Positions 17,707 through 30,085 are shown, numbered from the stretch's first letter. The stretch: DNA of 64,000 nt from DASVTR01 sp036387475 (GCA_036387475.1 DASVTR010000024.1:1-64000); one strand, 5' to 3'. The notes: a model not told the origin generated them from the letters alone. Numbers and translations: made by a program.

Positions 17707-18279
17707 ATGACACGAACAGCAATGCGAGTATTCACTTTATCATTAGCGCTCTTAGCCCTCTACACACTCTCGGCCTGCACTTCCAACGAGCAGAGATCAT
17801 CCAACCAAACGGCAACCAACACGACCACGTCCAGCACAACGACAACCGCGCCGCCGACGCAGACGACTAACACAGCGAAAGCCAACGAAGATTTAGCCAT
17901 TGCGCCCGCGCACGGCGGCACTGCTCCGCCCGCCGCTTCAAATTCATCTTCAGCCCCCGCCAATTCTTCCGCGAGCGAGCCGACCGGCATTGATACTTCG
18001 AAGCTCGACGCGAAGGTCGAGCAGGCGGAGGCGAAAGCGAAGGCGAAGAATGCGACGCAGGCCGACAAGCTCGCGGCAGCAGCAGCCTACATGGAGCGCG
18101 CAGACGTGTTTATGAACGCCGGGAATCCCTCGCTCTACAAGTATGCGCTCCGCGATTATCGCCGCACGCTACGCTATCAACCTGATAACGAGAAAGCCCG
18201 CGCCAGCGTGAAGACCATTGAGGATATTTATACGTACTCGGTGAAGCGTCCGATTCCCGAACTCGGCAACGAACCCTGA
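17707..18279 (+). CDS. Small lipoprotein with TPR-like C-terminus
   Basis: 190 residues. The signal sequence ends in lipobox TLSAC (Cys24). A Thr/Asn/Ser-rich linker reaches about residue 90, an Ala/Lys coiled-coil-like helix covers 96-125 (KVEQAEAKAKAKN), and a single TPR-like hairpin follows (YKYALRDYRRTLRYQPDNEKAR). The low-complexity linker closely resembles that of the preceding tetraheme protein, which suggests the same destination in the envelope. Function unknown; by position it may be an accessory of the cytochrome cluster. Confidence 0.75.
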   Translation: MTRTAMRVFTLSLALLALYTLSACTSNEQRSSNQTATNTTTSSTTTTAPPTQTTNTAKANEDLAIAPAHGGTAPPAASNSSSAPANSSASEPTGIDTSKLDAKVEQAEAKAKAKNATQADKLAAAAAYMERADVFMNAGNPSLYKYALRDYRRTLRYQPDNEKARASVKTIEDIYTYSVKRPIPELGNEP

Positions 18280-18311
18280 TGAGCGGAGACTGAGACAGTA
18301 CCCGCCCGGCT

Positions 18312-19988
18312 TCACTTGTTCTTCTTCTCTTTCTTCACGTCGTTAAAGAAGATGTGAAAGACCAGAAATAGTCCTGAGAGGGCTGCGATGAGAAAAAAGA
18401 TGATAGCGATGCCGGGATAGCCGAAGATTTGAAACGATGTCTCGACCCTCATCAGCAGCGCTGCTCCGACAATCAGCGCCGCCAGCACCAATCCCATCGT
18501 GATGCGGTTGGCAATCTTCTGAAAGCCCTCCATCAACTGCATCTCGTCAATGGCGTCCACCTTAATCTCGACTTCGTTGTTGGCGATGGCGTCGAGAAAG
18601 CGATTGACGCGCGCCGGAAGCTTCTCGACGAAGCCTTTTGTCTCAAGCAGCGTGCTAAAGAGATTGCCGGGCGATAGGCTCTTGAGCATACGCTCTTGCA
18701 GCATCTCGGTCGCGTTCCGACGAATCGAAGCGTTCGGGTCAAAGGCCGGGTCGAGCGTGTGTACGACCTGATCCAGATTGAGCAGGGTCTTGGCGATCAT
18801 CGTAAACTCTGCCGGCAGACGAAAGCCCGTCTCGCCGGAGATGCGCGTAATCTCAAGGACGACGCGACCGGAGTTGATGTTTTCGAGGCTCGCGCCGTGA
18901 TGCTGCGAGACGAGGTCTTTAATCTGCTGTGTAAAACTCTTTTCTTCAAAGCTCTCCTTCGGCTCGCCCATCTTAACTGTCAGTTCGCTGACCTCATCGC
19001 CGCGCCCTTCGCTGATGGCGAGCAGCAGTTGCAGCAGATTCTCCTGAAAGCGCGGCGTCAGCCTCCCGACCATTCCCAAATCGAGCAACGCTATCCGCTC
19101 GTCGTCCGTCAGAAAGACGTTGCCGGGATGCGGGTCTGCGTGAAAGATGCCGTCAACCAGCATCTGCTTGAGATAGGCGCGGAAGAAATGTTCGGCCAGC
19201 CCATAGCCGTCAATGTCCATCCGCGCCAGCGGGCTTAAGGAGGTGATTTTCTTGCCTGGAACGAAATCCATCGTCAGCACGCGCGAGGTCGTGTAATCGT
19301 CAATCGGCGAGGGCAGGGTGAGACGTTCAAACTCGCGCAGGTTACGCGCGAAGGTGACGAGGTGGCGAGCTTCCTGCCTGTAATCAAGCTCGCGCAGCAG
19401 ACTCTTACGCAACTCCGTCAGGATGCCGCCAAACTCGTAGCGCTTTCCCATCTCCGTATGGCTGTCAAGAAACTCTGCCAGCTCCATCAGAATTTCTAAA
19501 TCTTTAACGATGACCTCGCGTATGCCCGGACGCTGCACCTTGACGACGACCGCGCGCCCATCGCGCATTGTTGCGCGATGCACCTGTCCGAGCGAGGCCG
19601 CGGCCAGGGGTGTCGCGTCGAATTCGGCGAAGGCTTTCGAGAGACGCACGCCCAGTTCCTCTGTCACTATCTCTTCGACCTCGCCGAAGGAGAACGGCTC
19701 GACATCGTCTTGCAGGCGTGCCAGCGCATCAAGATAAGGAACGGGCAGCAAATCTGCGCGAGTCGAGAGCAGTTGGGCCAACTTAACGAAGGTCGGACCC
19801 ATCTTCTCCAAATCCTTCGACAAATCTTCGGCTTCCGGCGCGTCGGCCACCTGTACTACGTCGCTCTTTTCGTCGAGCGCATCTTCCAGCCCCGCTTGCT
19901 TGACCAGATCAGAGCGCCCGTACTTCATAAACAGCCAGGCGATGTCTTTGTAACGCTTCAGGGATTCGGGTTTCAGCGAGATTCCCAT
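18312..19988 (-). CDS. AarF/ABC1/UbiB-family atypical kinase
   Basis: 558 residues from the ATG at 19988, which AGAAGAGG precedes; a GTG at 19994 is possible. The family's Ala-rich loop (AAASLGQVHRA), the lysine in VVVKVQRPG, and DPHPGNVFLTDDERIALLDLGMVGR are all present. Two C-terminal membrane helices are at about 500-550. The N-terminal signature usually written KxGQ reads KLAQ here (FVKLAQLLSTRADLLP), so the glycine is replaced by alanine. Family members support ubiquinone or other isoprenoid quinone lipid metabolism, probably as ATPases rather than protein kinases. No quinone biosynthesis gene is adjacent. Confidence 0.88.
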   Translation of the reverse strand: MGISLKPESLKRYKDIAWLFMKYGRSDLVKQAGLEDALDEKSDVVQVADAPEAEDLSKDLEKMGPTFVKLAQLLSTRADLLPVPYLDALARLQDDVEPFSFGEVEEIVTEELGVRLSKAFAEFDATPLAAASLGQVHRATMRDGRAVVVKVQRPGIREVIVKDLEILMELAEFLDSHTEMGKRYEFGGILTELRKSLLRELDYRQEARHLVTFARNLREFERLTLPSPIDDYTTSRVLTMDFVPGKKITSLSPLARMDIDGYGLAEHFFRAYLKQMLVDGIFHADPHPGNVFLTDDERIALLDLGMVGRLTPRFQENLLQLLLAISEGRGDEVSELTVKMGEPKESFEEKSFTQQIKDLVSQHHGASLENINSGRVVLEITRISGETGFRLPAEFTMIAKTLLNLDQVVHTLDPAFDPNASIRRNATEMLQERMLKSLSPGNLFSTLLETKGFVEKLPARVNRFLDAIANNEVEIKVDAIDEMQLMEGFQKIANRITMGLVLAALIVGAALLMRVETSFQIFGYPGIAIIFFLIAALSGLFLVFHIFFNDVKKEKKNK

Positions 19989-20341
19989 GCTCACCTCTTC
20001 TGATAAATTCGTCGGGCGCTCACTTTTCGCCGCTCAACGTTCATTGATAACCGTCAGCGGCCACGTCAATCCGATGACGCCTGCTGCCGACAATGGATTC
20101 TACACCAGCCGACGACGTTTCGAGTGCGAATCGGAAGACACAAGCGCCTTATCTCCGTAATAATAAAGCACGAAGCGGCTGAAAGTCGGCAATTTCAACT
20201 CAAGGCGGCAAGCCTCTTCGTCGTTCTCCGAAGCAGAGCGCGAATCGCCGGAAAGGCAGGCGCGGGTCACTCGTGTATAATGCGGCGCAAGAGTCAAAGG
20301 AATCTCTGCTCCCGCGATGAGCAGGCGACGAAGACTTGTTT
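19989..20341. other. 353-base divergent spacer between aarF-like and kinase-cyclase genes
   Basis: A perfect TATAAT at 20276-20281 lies 60 bases ahead of the kinase start, but the region 17 bases upstream of it shows no clear -35 box. Nothing else was recognised. Confidence 0.5.
20276..20281 (+). promoter_or_regulatory. TATAAT -10 element candidate
   Basis: Exact TATAAT hexamer in the divergent spacer, 60 bases before the kinase-cyclase gene, without a recognisable -35 element. It may need an activator. Confidence 0.35.
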
Positions 20342-23326
<2,985 letters not shown>

Positions 23327-23347
23327 AGGGCGCGCTGCGGGAGCGAG

Positions 23348-24229
23348 CTACTTTCTTTTCAGTCGAATCTCAAAGAGTTTGGGCCAGCGCTTGCCGGTGA
23401 CGAAGAGGCGGTCTTCTTTTTCATCGTAGGCGATGCCGTTAAGCACGTTGTCCGTGTCGTTCTCGACATCGGGCGGGCGGAGTCCTGAGAGGTCAATCCA
23501 GCCGAGGATTTTTCCGTTGGCCGGGTCAATCCGCACGATGCGTTCCGAATGCCAGATGTTGGCGTAGATTTCGCCCTTGATGTATTCAAGCTCGTTGATG
23601 TCCATTAAGGGTTGAGCGCCGTCGAGGACGCTAATGGTGCGCACTGGCAAAAAAGTGTTCGGGTCGAGAAAGCGTAGCTGGCTTGTGCCGTCGCTCATAA
23701 TTAGCAGCTTGCCGTCGTGGGTCAGCCCCCAGCCTTCGCCGCCGTGATGAAATTCACCCTCCACCTTGAAGCTCTTCAGGTCGTAGATGAAACACTTGTG
23801 TGATTGCCAGGTGAGTTGATAAATCTTGTCCTGAAGGATGGCTATGCCTTCGGCGAAGTATTCTGTGGGGACGTTATACTTCTTCTTCACCTTCCCTGTC
23901 TTCAATTCGACCCGGCGCAATGTTGAAGTGCCGTGATGCCCTGTGCTTTCGTATAAATGGCCGTCGTGGAAAGCGAGACCCTGCGTGAAAGCCTTCGGGT
24001 CGTGCGGCCAGGTGTTGACGACTTCGTAGGTATAGACGGGGATGTCGGATGTTCCCGGCGCAGCTTCGTCCTGCCGGTGCGAGACGGACGACGCGGCTCT
24101 TGAATTAACGGTCTGGGCGGATTTAGCCTGCACAGTCTCTCTGCTAATCGCGCCGGGACCTGATTCACCGCAGGCTAGAAATGGGGAGATGACTGCCAGC
24201 GACAAAGCGCCAAGTGAAAGGCGTCGCAT
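23348..24229 (-). CDS. Glutaminyl-peptide cyclotransferase-like beta-propeller protein, exported
   Basis: 293 residues from the ATG at 24229; a GTG at 24265 would prefix a basic stretch to the signal. MRRLSLGALSLAVISPFLAC suggests a lipoprotein signal. The propeller from residue 60 has the bacterial/plant glutamine cyclotransferase signatures: WPHDPKAFTQGLAFHDGHLYEST, GWGLTHDGKLLIMSDG, INELEYIKGEIYANIW and VLNGIAYDEKEDRLFVTGK. Family members convert N-terminal glutamine of exported proteins to pyroglutamate. It follows the SurA-DsbA fusion on the same strand by 42 bases, so the pair may act together on newly exported proteins. Confidence 0.85.
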   Translation of the reverse strand: MRRLSLGALSLAVISPFLACGESGPGAISRETVQAKSAQTVNSRAASSVSHRQDEAAPGTSDIPVYTYEVVNTWPHDPKAFTQGLAFHDGHLYESTGHHGTSTLRRVELKTGKVKKKYNVPTEYFAEGIAILQDKIYQLTWQSHKCFIYDLKSFKVEGEFHHGGEGWGLTHDGKLLIMSDGTSQLRFLDPNTFLPVRTISVLDGAQPLMDINELEYIKGEIYANIWHSERIVRIDPANGKILGWIDLSGLRPPDVENDTDNVLNGIAYDEKEDRLFVTGKRWPKLFEIRLKRK

Positions 24230-24271
24230 AGATTTTCTCGTACGTCGTGTCGCCCCGATTAACACCTCTTC

Positions 24272-25846
24272 TTATTTGGTGGCGCGTTCCGGCGCTGCCT
24301 GTGTGCTGCTGCGGGCCAGTGCGCGATCAATCGCCGCGCGCAGGGCTTCGGCAGTCAAATCGCGAAGTCGCACTCCGTTGACGAAGATAGAAGGCGTGGA
24401 ATCGACGCCGTATTGCTCGCCGTCTTCAACGTCGTGCTCGACCTCTGCGGCATACTCGCCGCTGTCCAGCGCAGCGTTGAAGCGCGCCGTGTCGAGTCCG
24501 AGGGCTGCCGCATACTTTTTCAACGAAGGCACGTCGAGCGCCGATTGATTCTTAAAGAGCAGGGCGATGTACTCGAAGAATTTGCCCTGAGCATTAGAGG
24601 CAGCGGCGGCTTCAGCCGCCTTGCGTGCCTGTGCGTGCTGCGGCAGCGGGAAATCGCGCACGACAAGGCGCACGCGATTACCGTAAGCCTTGATGGTCTC
24701 GTCAACCATCGGGTGCGTCGCGGCGCAAGACGGGCATTGAAAGTCTGTGAAGACGACGACCGTCACGGGCGCATTCTTTTCGCCGCGCGCCGGATCATCG
24801 TCCGCGCTGACGGCCTGCACGGGCGGCTCCGGCTCTGTCAGCAACACTTGCAAGCTCGCACCCGAACGCAAGCGCTGATTCAACTCAAAGACTGCACGAC
24901 GCTGCTCCTGCTGCAAGAGAAATTTTGAAATCTGCTCGCGTAGAGACGCAAGGTCGCCCTGTATGCGCCCCTTGTTCTCCTCATAAAACTTTGCCACGTC
25001 GGCATCGGTCGGCTGTTTGACTTTCGCCGCCACCTCGGTGCGAAAGAGTTCATCCGCCGTCACGTTGCGCTTCTTTGCCTCGGCTGTCAGAAGGGTTTCG
25101 TAAATCTTATAGTTGAGCGCGGCCAACTCGTCGGCGTAGATTTCCATGCGCCGCTTGTAGACGTATGGTTTGAGCCGCTCTTCCAGGAATCCTTTGGTGA
25201 TCGTGCGGCCACCGACCGTTGCCAGTACGGTCGTGGGCGTCAGGTTCGCCGCGTTCGGGTCAGCGCTCGTCGTCACGGTCGTCGTCAGACGCAGGCGTGT
25301 GACCACCTCGCCGACCGCCTTCTGCACGCTCTGCTGTCGCAGGTATTCTTCTACCTGCGGGCGGACGCTGTTGAAATCAGCCGAGCCTATCTGCGCGCGG
25401 TTGGCGTCAAAGAAAGCTTTCATCTCGGCTTCGGTCGGCGGCTTAATGCGAGAGTTCACTTCCGCGTCGAGCAGTTGTTGGAGCGTCACCTTGCGTTTTT
25501 TCGCTTCGGCTTCGAGCAGATATGTCCCTATCTGGTCTTCGAGCGCCGTGCGCCGCATCTCCTCTACCTCTTTATCAAACGATTCGACCGTCTCACGCAC
25601 CTTCGGGTCAAGGTCTGCCAGCATGATGGGCTGGCCGTTGATAAGCGCCAGCGTTCCGGCTGGCGGCGCGGGCGTCGGCTGCGGCTTGGCCGCTACTGTC
25701 GGTGTCGGCGTGGGCTTGGCCGTTGGAGCAGTCGGCTTCGCCGGAGTTTTTGGCTTTGGTTTAGACTTCGGAGTTTGCGCCGAGACTGCGATGGTGAGAA
25801 GAAAGACGCCGACACTTGCGGCAATTAACGCTTTTCCGTGATTCAT
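24272..25846 (-). CDS. SurA-N-like / DsbA-like fusion: periplasmic chaperone with thioredoxin domain
   Basis: 524 residues. A signal peptide (ends ..AVSAQ) and a Lys/Pro/Thr stalk to about residue 65 lead into two tandem SurA-N-like helical modules. The first holds ALINGQPIMLADLDPKVRE... and EAKKRKVTLQQLLDAEVNS; the second holds TVGGRTITKGFLEERL... and EAKKRNVTADELFRTEVAA. The C-terminal 190 residues are a DsbA-like thioredoxin fold with FTDFQCPSC (CPSC) and a cis-proline loop DSTPSIFVNG. No PPIase domain is present. It probably binds unfolded exported polypeptides and oxidises or isomerises their disulfides. The internal duplication is clear from the near-identical AEAKKR(K/N)VT motifs. Confidence 0.88.
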   Translation of the reverse strand: MNHGKALIAASVGVFLLTIAVSAQTPKSKPKPKTPAKPTAPTAKPTPTPTVAAKPQPTPAPPAGTLALINGQPIMLADLDPKVRETVESFDKEVEEMRRTALEDQIGTYLLEAEAKKRKVTLQQLLDAEVNSRIKPPTEAEMKAFFDANRAQIGSADFNSVRPQVEEYLRQQSVQKAVGEVVTRLRLTTTVTTSADPNAANLTPTTVLATVGGRTITKGFLEERLKPYVYKRRMEIYADELAALNYKIYETLLTAEAKKRNVTADELFRTEVAAKVKQPTDADVAKFYEENKGRIQGDLASLREQISKFLLQQEQRRAVFELNQRLRSGASLQVLLTEPEPPVQAVSADDDPARGEKNAPVTVVVFTDFQCPSCAATHPMVDETIKAYGNRVRLVVRDFPLPQHAQARKAAEAAAASNAQGKFFEYIALLFKNQSALDVPSLKKYAAALGLDTARFNAALDSGEYAAEVEHDVEDGEQYGVDSTPSIFVNGVRLRDLTAEALRAAIDRALARSSTQAAPERATK

Positions 25847-26047
25847 TAAAACTCTCTTTCCAAATCACACTAACAAAATAGCCAGCAGCGAGGATGATAT
25901 TGGATATGTCCGCCGAATTACAAACGGAGAGAGGCAGAAGATGCGTAGGCTAAAGAGACCGGGGCGACGCCGAGAGAAAATAAGACGAGTAAGAGATGGA
26001 GACGAAGCGAAGCCGGTTTTTATTCCGCGTCAGCCCTAGTCATAAGC

Positions 26048-26428
26048 CTAACGTATACGGCGATCAAGAACCGTGCTGGCGCGGTCTAAGATTTCTCGCA
26101 TTCGTTCCTCGCGCCACGGTTTTGTTTCAAAGAGATGGATGATGCCAGTGCTGACCTCTTCCAGAACATCGCCGACAGATACCTGCCCTGTCAGCAGGAT
26201 ACGAAAACTTTCGGGGCACATGGCGGCTGCTTCGCGCAGAAACTCAGTGCCGTCGATTTCGGGCATACTCTGATCGCTGATGATTATTTCGGCGCTGCAC
26301 TCTGCAAGCACGCGCCGCGCCTCACTGAGCGTCGCAGCAGTTCGCACATCATATTGATCGCTGAACATCTCTCGAAATACATCAAGGAGACTTGCTTCAT
26401 CGTCAAAATAAAAGACAGTTCGCTGCAT
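26048..26428 (-). CDS. Stand-alone response-regulator receiver domain
   Basis: 126 residues from the ATG at 26428, with GGGAAG about 8 bases upstream. It consists only of a CheY-like receiver. The acidic pocket is Asp9/Asp10, the phospho-acceptor Asp52 (IIISDQSMP), the switch residue Thr80 (ILLTGQ) and the conserved Lys103 (FETKPW). The FETKPW end resembles receivers of the RpfG/HD-GYP or histidine-kinase-associated type. No output domain and no kinase gene lie beside it, so its partner must be encoded elsewhere. Confidence 0.88.
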   Translation of the reverse strand: MQRTVFYFDDEASLLDVFREMFSDQYDVRTAATLSEARRVLAECSAEIIISDQSMPEIDGTEFLREAAAMCPESFRILLTGQVSVGDVLEEVSTGIIHLFETKPWREERMREILDRASTVLDRRIR

Positions 26429-26690
26429 ACTTCTACTTCCCAGCCGTAGCTTCTGTGCCGCACGCACTGTTTTTATCGCAAAAGAGAAACATCCGCCCCG
26501 ACGGCGGCGCAGTCACACTCTTTCAAATCAACTGGGCTTTGAATTGTCTGCTGGTTGAAATACTCGGCTGGGCGCTCGACTGTTGCGAGGTCATATCAAC
26601 ACAGCTAGGCAAAAATCCTTGAGAGGATGGCCGGAATTATAAATGAGTCTTGAATTAAGTCAAATTAAATCCTGTTAGTAATTTTCATTA

Positions 26691-28472
26691 CTATGACTCT
26701 GCGCTGCTTTCATTATCGCCGCCCGCTGCGAGCTTGCGCACAGTCTCAACCGTGTCAATCTCCGCGACGGTCTTGTCATTACGCAAACGCAGGATGCGCG
26801 GAAAGCGCAGGGCGTAGCCGCTCTTATGCCGACGGGATTCCTGTACGCGGTCAAAGGTCACTTCGAGAATAATCTTTGGCTCGACAATGCGCACCTTGCC
26901 GTGCGCGAATTCCTGCACGGTGTGTGCGCGAAACCACTCGGTCAATTCCAGTAGCTCCGCATCCGTCAAACCCGAATAAGCCTTGCCGACGTTCAATAAT
27001 TCTCCGTCTTCTTCCGAGCGCCGGACGGCGAAGGTGTAATCGGAGAGCAGGTGTCGGCGCTTGCCGTGGCCCACTTCAACGGACGTGACCACAACATCCA
27101 GCGTCGCCAGAGCGCGTTTGAGCTTTAACCACTCGCGCCCGCGCCTGCCGGGCTTGTAAGAGGAGCGCGGGTCTTTAATCATCAAGCCCTCGTTGCCACG
27201 CGCGCGTGCCGCGTCAAACTCTTCATCCAAAGCGGCGACATCGCTCACGCGCTTAGCAAGCGATAAGCGCAGAGTCTCTTCGTTCGTCACAAGCTGTTCG
27301 AGCAAGCGACGGCGCTCACCGAGCGGCTCATCAATCAGTACGCGGCCATCAGCGTAGAGCAGATCGTAGGCGATGAAGACGATGGGCGTGGCGGCGAGCA
27401 ATTCGGGGCTGACTGTCTTGCGGCCCAGTCGCTTCTGCAATTCGGCGAAGGGCAGAATCACAGGCCCGCGCGCCGGAACAATCTCGCCGTCGAGAATCGC
27501 GTCCGCCTGGAGCGCCTGAAGCGGCGCAATGAGTTCCGGGAAGCGGTGCGTGATGTCATCCATCGTCCGCGAAAAAAGCGCAACGCGCTTTCCCGCAGCT
27601 TCGACATGCCCTACGGCCCTGCCCTTCGTGTCAATTGCCGTTTGTTCGACTGGCTGCACGTGTGCCTGTGCGCGGATACCGTCAAATTTATCTTCAACGA
27701 AAAATTCTTCGGGCATCGTACGCGCAACATCGGACAGGTCAGCGGCGGCGGTGGCAAGCATAAACTTGAGCGGGTGAAAGAGGCGCATCGCAATCTCTTG
27801 CAACGCGCCGCGCCGTGCGCGCACGGCTGTCTCACCAATGTCGCCCATTAGCATGTTGGCATGCGCGACGCTCGCCAGCGGCTGCTCGAAGGCGCGAGCG
27901 ATAGCGTCTTCCACCAGCCCTTCCTTCAGACCGATGCGCAGGTCGCCTGCCAGTAGCTTGACCAGATACTTTGCTTCGAGCGGGGTCGCGCGCTCAAGGC
28001 GGCTGGCGAGCAACGCCTGCTTATTCTTCTTTCCGCGCATCTCGCTCAAGCGCTCGATGAGCGTTTCAATTTCGGCGAGCGTTAAAACAGGCGGGCGCTC
28101 GTCGCGTATAATCTCTTTAACAGCTTCCTCCGCGACTTCGCCCGAATCGCCAAGCCGCACATAACGCGGTCGCAACTCTTCGACGCTAATGCCGGTCGCC
28201 ATGCTCAACGCTTCGCGCAGGACGCTCGTGCCGACGTTGGTCGTGCGCGCGTCGCTCTGCGCGAATTGTTGTCCGGCAAAGTAACGTGCGGCGCGCTGTA
28301 AATCCGCATCCGTCAGGCTTCGCAGATAAGCGCCGAGCAGCGCAGCCTTCTCCAATTTCTTCGTCGTCGCCGCCACGCTTTCAGCCGTCAGAGCGAAATT
28401 CTCTAACAGGCCGCTCGTGGCCTGCTTGTTAATCTCCGTTCGTGAAGCGGTAGCCTTTTTTGTTCGTGCCAT
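26691..28472 (-). CDS. ATP-dependent DNA ligase (archaeal-like LigB type)
   Basis: 593 residues, the length of three-domain ATP ligases. The N-terminal DNA-binding region (about 25-240) is followed by the nucleotidyltransferase motif I EDKFDGIRAQ (Lys adenylation site near 253). Other motifs are ILDGEIV, GNEGLMIKDPRSSYKPGRRG and WLKLKR, and an OB-fold ends the protein. Such enzymes seal nicks, usually as accessory repair ligases in bacteria that also have NAD-dependent LigA. It overlaps nothing and is followed by the BtuF-like gene upstream on the same strand. Confidence 0.9.
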   Translation of the reverse strand: MARTKKATASRTEINKQATSGLLENFALTAESVAATTKKLEKAALLGAYLRSLTDADLQRAARYFAGQQFAQSDARTTNVGTSVLREALSMATGISVEELRPRYVRLGDSGEVAEEAVKEIIRDERPPVLTLAEIETLIERLSEMRGKKNKQALLASRLERATPLEAKYLVKLLAGDLRIGLKEGLVEDAIARAFEQPLASVAHANMLMGDIGETAVRARRGALQEIAMRLFHPLKFMLATAAADLSDVARTMPEEFFVEDKFDGIRAQAHVQPVEQTAIDTKGRAVGHVEAAGKRVALFSRTMDDITHRFPELIAPLQALQADAILDGEIVPARGPVILPFAELQKRLGRKTVSPELLAATPIVFIAYDLLYADGRVLIDEPLGERRRLLEQLVTNEETLRLSLAKRVSDVAALDEEFDAARARGNEGLMIKDPRSSYKPGRRGREWLKLKRALATLDVVVTSVEVGHGKRRHLLSDYTFAVRRSEEDGELLNVGKAYSGLTDAELLELTEWFRAHTVQEFAHGKVRIVEPKIILEVTFDRVQESRRHKSGYALRFPRILRLRNDKTVAEIDTVETVRKLAAGGDNESSAES

Positions 28473-28515
28473 CTTTTAGAATCTTTGCTTGGTCATGCCT
28501 TCAATCGAAGACAAC

Positions 28516-29460
28516 TTACAAATTCATCAAACTCGCCGGGACGCGCAACGCTTCATGCTCCGTCGGTGGGCCAAAGACTTCCGCGTGCAGTATGCGCGCG
28601 AGAATCTCAGCGCCGCGAACGACGCGCGGCCCCGGTCGGCTGAAATAAGAGGTCGCATCAACGGCCCACACCTCGCCGCTCTGCACGGCTGGCAAATCGC
28701 GCCAACCATCTGGTAAGCGCGCGTGCGGCAGTTGACGCAAAATATCCTCCTTGTAATAACCGCAGGGAATCATCACTATCACTTCGGGCGCGTATGCCTT
28801 AATCTCCTCAGCAGTGGTTGTGACAGATGGTTGGCCCACGCGCCCGAAAGCATGGTCGCCGCCAGCGATACTGACCTGCTCAGGAACCCAGTGGCCCGGC
28901 GCAAACGCAGGCTCCAGCCATTCGAGCATCAACGTACGCGGGCGATTCTCGATATGGGCGAGCGCATTCTTCAAGCGTTCCAACCGTGCTGCGAGTTCGG
29001 TCACAATTCTCTCGGCTTCCGCTTCTCTGTTCGTCAACTCGCCGACCATGCGTATGTTCATGAAAATGTCGCTGATTGTATTCGGCTCAAGCGAGACGAC
29101 GCGCACGTCTGTCTCAAACATTCGCGCCGCACGCTCGACCGTCTTGTAGCTGACGGCGCAGACATCGCAGAGTTCCTGCGTCAGAATCAGGTCAGGCTTG
29201 AGCGCGTGCATTCTTTGCTCGTCGAGGTCATAGATTGAACCGTGTCCGTCCAACTGCGAGCGAACGGCATGGTCAATCTCCGCGCTCGACATCGTTTCGT
29301 GCGAGATGCGACTCGCCGTCAACACGGGCTTGCCCACCACTTCCGGCGGATAGTCGCACTCGTGTGTGATGCCGACGAGATTTTCCGTGAGCTTAAGCGC
29401 GCACACTATCTCCGTGGCGGAAGGCAACAGCGAGACGATGCGCGGCGATTGCTCAATCAT
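28516..29460 (-). CDS. BtuF-like cobalamin-binding protein lacking a signal peptide
   Basis: 314 residues starting MIEQSPRIVSLLPSATEIV, directly with the first strand of the periplasmic-binding fold, so no export signal is visible. Motifs of the corrinoid/siderophore class-III binding proteins are present: HECDYPPEV, KPDLILTQELCDVCAV, APEVIVMIPCGY and WAVDATSYFSRPGPR. Similar signal-less proteins are annotated as cobalamin-binding in many soil bacteria. There is no BtuC or BtuD gene beside it. It may act in the cytoplasm or be exported atypically. Confidence 0.85.
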   Translation of the reverse strand: MIEQSPRIVSLLPSATEIVCALKLTENLVGITHECDYPPEVVGKPVLTASRISHETMSSAEIDHAVRSQLDGHGSIYDLDEQRMHALKPDLILTQELCDVCAVSYKTVERAARMFETDVRVVSLEPNTISDIFMNIRMVGELTNREAEAERIVTELAARLERLKNALAHIENRPRTLMLEWLEPAFAPGHWVPEQVSIAGGDHAFGRVGQPSVTTTAEEIKAYAPEVIVMIPCGYYKEDILRQLPHARLPDGWRDLPAVQSGEVWAVDATSYFSRPGPRVVRGAEILARILHAEVFGPPTEHEALRVPASLMNL

Positions 29461-29682
29461 AAAGAGGCGTCTTTTCTTTCTCGGAATTTTTTGAAGTCTG
29501 GCCGAACAGGTTCGCGTACGCGCTTCATTGCTGTCAAGAATCTTTCACGCCGGAGTCGAACGATAAACTTTTTGACAGCCGCGCCGCTGCGCGTTTACGC
29601 ATCTTCCTTTTTCCTTTTTCTTTGAGCAGGGATACAATGAAAGCTCTACGGGCTGGCAGCTTTATGCGGGAGATTTCAGATA

Positions 29683-30069
29683 ATGCAAGAGCAAGGCGCT
29701 GATGCGCGTTTTGAAGCGGTGATGGATCACATAGCGGTCGAATCTGTGGACTTGCGGCGAGACGTGGGCGAGTATGAGCGGATCGGCTTTCGTCTGGAAA
29801 CGCTGTACGACGATTGGGCTATGCTGCGTGATGCGCGCGGCTTCGGTATCGCGTTGCTTGCGCCCGGCTCAAAGCATCCGCCGCACCTGGGCCTACGCGT
29901 CGAAACGCGCGAGCAGTTAGAAGCGGCAGCTTCGCGCGAAGGCCGTCCAATCAAAGAGCACCGCGACCGCTCCGTCTCTTTCTATACGAAAGGCGTGGGC
30001 GGGCGCGCCGTCGAAGTCATCTATTACCCGCCTGAGTACGCGATCGACAAAGCAACGCCGGAAAGCTGA
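29683..30069 (+). CDS. VOC (glyoxalase/dioxygenase-like) family protein
   Basis: 128 residues with GGGAG about 11 bases ahead of the start. One vicinal-oxygen-chelate module pair: MDHIAVESVDLRRDVGEYERIGF, then HLGLRVETREQLEAAA, SFYTKGVGGRAVEVIYYPPE. The possible metal ligands are His16, His in HPPHLGL and Glu in VEVIYY. VOC proteins range from glyoxalases to resistance proteins, so the reaction is open. The P460 gene begins 16 bases later and is probably co-transcribed. Confidence 0.75.
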   Translation: MQEQGADARFEAVMDHIAVESVDLRRDVGEYERIGFRLETLYDDWAMLRDARGFGIALLAPGSKHPPHLGLRVETREQLEAAASREGRPIKEHRDRSVSFYTKGVGGRAVEVIYYPPEYAIDKATPES

Positions 30070-30085
30070 CGAGATTCAAACAAGT

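Noticed and set aside
29461..29682. Cobalamin riboswitch upstream of the BtuF-like gene
   Set aside because: No B12-box-like sequence could be recognised in the 222-base divergent spacer.
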